Shown here piece after piece: positions 62,418-64,000 of a stretch of 64,000 bases of DNA. The stretch lies in NCBI RefSeq assembly GCF_041381155.1, contig NC_091140.1, forward strand, positions 20,798,864 through 20,862,863, written 5' to 3'. The notes beneath the pieces are model-generated. The model worked only from the letters and a program-made list of their open reading frames with translations. It was not told the DNA's origin and did no database searches. This stretch comes from Argopecten irradians. Taxonomy: Eukaryota > Mollusca > Bivalvia > Pectinida > Pectinidae. The position numbers and the translations under genes were made by a program. The stretch's first letter is position 1. The number at the start of each line of letters is the position of its first letter.

Positions 62418-64000
62418 CTTGATGGTTTGCGAGTCCTTCTAGTTATGCACGATTCGTCGCTGTGGAGTATTTAGTTGCAAATGTGACGATGACCGTCACA
62501 TGATCAAGTGTTGTCATTGAAACGGCCATACAGCGCGAACTGTACGGTATTACCTTTAGATACTTTTTTTTTAAATTTGATATGTTTCGTGTGATGAACA
62601 GACATGTGATAATTATTGTGACTGGAAAGTAGACAATTGCAAGGTGAAGTCACGTTCAACTGACAATCAATTACCACGCGCCGCCAACAGGTAGGTTCTG
62701 GTGTTTAAACGAGGAAATCAAATGATAAGGGTATATTTGACAGGCTACAAGACTAAATTAGGTTATAAAGGTAGATTTGTTAAGTATGTTTAAAGCATCC
62801 GCCTTTCACCTTGCCGGCCATGAACCCCGGCACAAGCCAGGCGTGAAAATACCAGGGATTATCTGCCAAATCACGTGGGTTTTCTCCGGACGATTTTCTT
62901 TCACTCTTATATCCTTCCGGCAAATCAGATGTGATGTTGAACTGCGACGTTGTTTTGAGCTTTTAAAACGATAACAAAGATTTTCAAGCCAACGAAAATA
63001 GAATTATACATATAGCTTGACGGAACAATCTAAATGAATATACAAAAGAGGGGTATCACTTTGGGTCGTTTTACGGCGACTTAGTGATAAGCAAAATATT
63101 TTGCATGCAGATACCTTAGGTTCAGCTACATATTGCAGCTACATATTGTATGCTATTCACAGTATCCGAATTTTTCTGCGCTCCTGGTAATTTTAGGGGT
63201 CAAAGGTTAAGTATGAACATTTACATTTTCGTTTTTAAGTCCTAATTAACTAAATATTAGAATAGAGAATTTTTTATTATTATTATTATTATTATTGCAT
63301 GTAAATATTGGGTTTGTCAAGTTCAGTTCAGAAATCTAAAGAAAAGTAAGTCACAGTGACCTAGTTAAGTATTTATTACATTTCAGCGTTAAAAACTCTC
63401 ATATATTTGCTGAAAACTAAGTTTTTTCAACAATGTAATAGCTTGAATTTAATGTATTATACTGCATGTGGATCTTGATATGGCCTGCTTAAGATGATTA
63501 AACCTAGGCTCATATTGGCTAGGTCACGTGTTTAAATTAGGTCATATTCAATGAATGATAGCATCTGTCCACTAAGCATCCTCTGATTTCCCATGTTTAA
63601 AAGCAGGTTTTTAAAATTATTTCAGCTTGTTTTATGAGTTTATTTTACGTAACACCTTCACTAAAGGTAGGATATTATAAGTTTGTCTGCTGCCCCACTG
63701 CATGATCGTAAAAGGCGACTAAGTTTGGAATCTTAATTTTGTGGTTACTTAGATGTAAATAATTTAATTTTTCAACCATTGCATAGCTTAAAATTGACGT
63801 TTAGAGCTTTAATAGGATTTTGTCATGATCTGATTAAATAGGGTCACATGAAGTGGGTGATGAGGATTAATTAGGTCAATTCAACGAAAGGTATCGTCTG
63901 TCAACTATGTATATTATGGTTTTCCATATTTAAGCAAGTGTTTAAGCTGATTATTATTTTTATGAATCTCAAGCAATATCTACATTGCAAGCATGATGTT
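62418..64000. other. 5' flank of gene C
   Basis: Should hold the promoter of gene C; a GTCACATGATC element lies at about 62495-62505. Further right is an (ATT)n microsatellite at 63274-63297 and two diverged copies of a segment with TTAGGTCATATTCAATGAAT (63537 onward) and TTAGGTCAATTCAACGAAAG (63871 onward). No gene seen. Confidence 0.55.

Noticed and set aside
12657..62505. Shared GTCACATG element upstream of genes A and C as a common MITF-type promoter site
   Set aside because: It is absent from the gene B upstream region I read, the flanking bases differ, and an 8-bp match is expected by chance in this much sequence.

Overview
The window looks like part of a bivalve mollusc genome. It is AT-rich, its genes are split by introns with eukaryotic splice sites, and it carries tRNA-derived SINE-like elements, small inverted-repeat transposons (MITEs), and a core-repeat array of a kind I associate with bivalves. 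Class Bivalvia is an inference from gene content and repeats. I cannot name the species.

All the protein-coding content I can support is one tandem cluster of three paralogous genes on the minus strand. Each encodes a laccase-like multicopper oxidase. Reading 5' to 3' on the minus strand they are gene C (62417 to 40058), gene B (36781 to 16824) and gene A (12523 to 1051). I rebuilt all three from splice signals. Each has 15 coding exons with the same intron phases, and each gives an uninterrupted reading frame: A 797 residues, B 803, C 771. Each product has a signal peptide, three cupredoxin domains with the four copper-ligand motifs (HWHG, HWYHSH, HxxHIHGH, HCHxxxHxxxGM), one C-terminal membrane span, and a short cytoplasmic tail ending in or near a YxxPhi-type motif. 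They are therefore predicted to be cell-surface or vesicular oxidases of phenol-like substrates, not soluble secreted laccases. Their tandem arrangement suggests gene duplication followed by divergence, with C the most divergent.

Layout: 1-1050, 3' flank of A; 1051-12523, gene A; 12524-16823, spacer with an array of about 145-bp units; 16824-36781, gene B, with three large minisatellites in introns 3, 4 and 7; 36782-40057, spacer; 40058-62417, gene C, with minisatellites in introns 2, 5 and 7; 62418-64000, 5' flank of C.

The most unusual structure is in the introns. Several tandem arrays contain pieces of the neighbouring exon together with its splice site. In gene C the exon 5 3' end and splice donor are repeated about 14 times, and the exon 8 5' end and acceptor recur at a period of about 167 bp. 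In gene A the exon 5 donor is the last unit of a 41-bp array. Gene A also seems to need two GC-AG introns where its paralogs have GT-AG.
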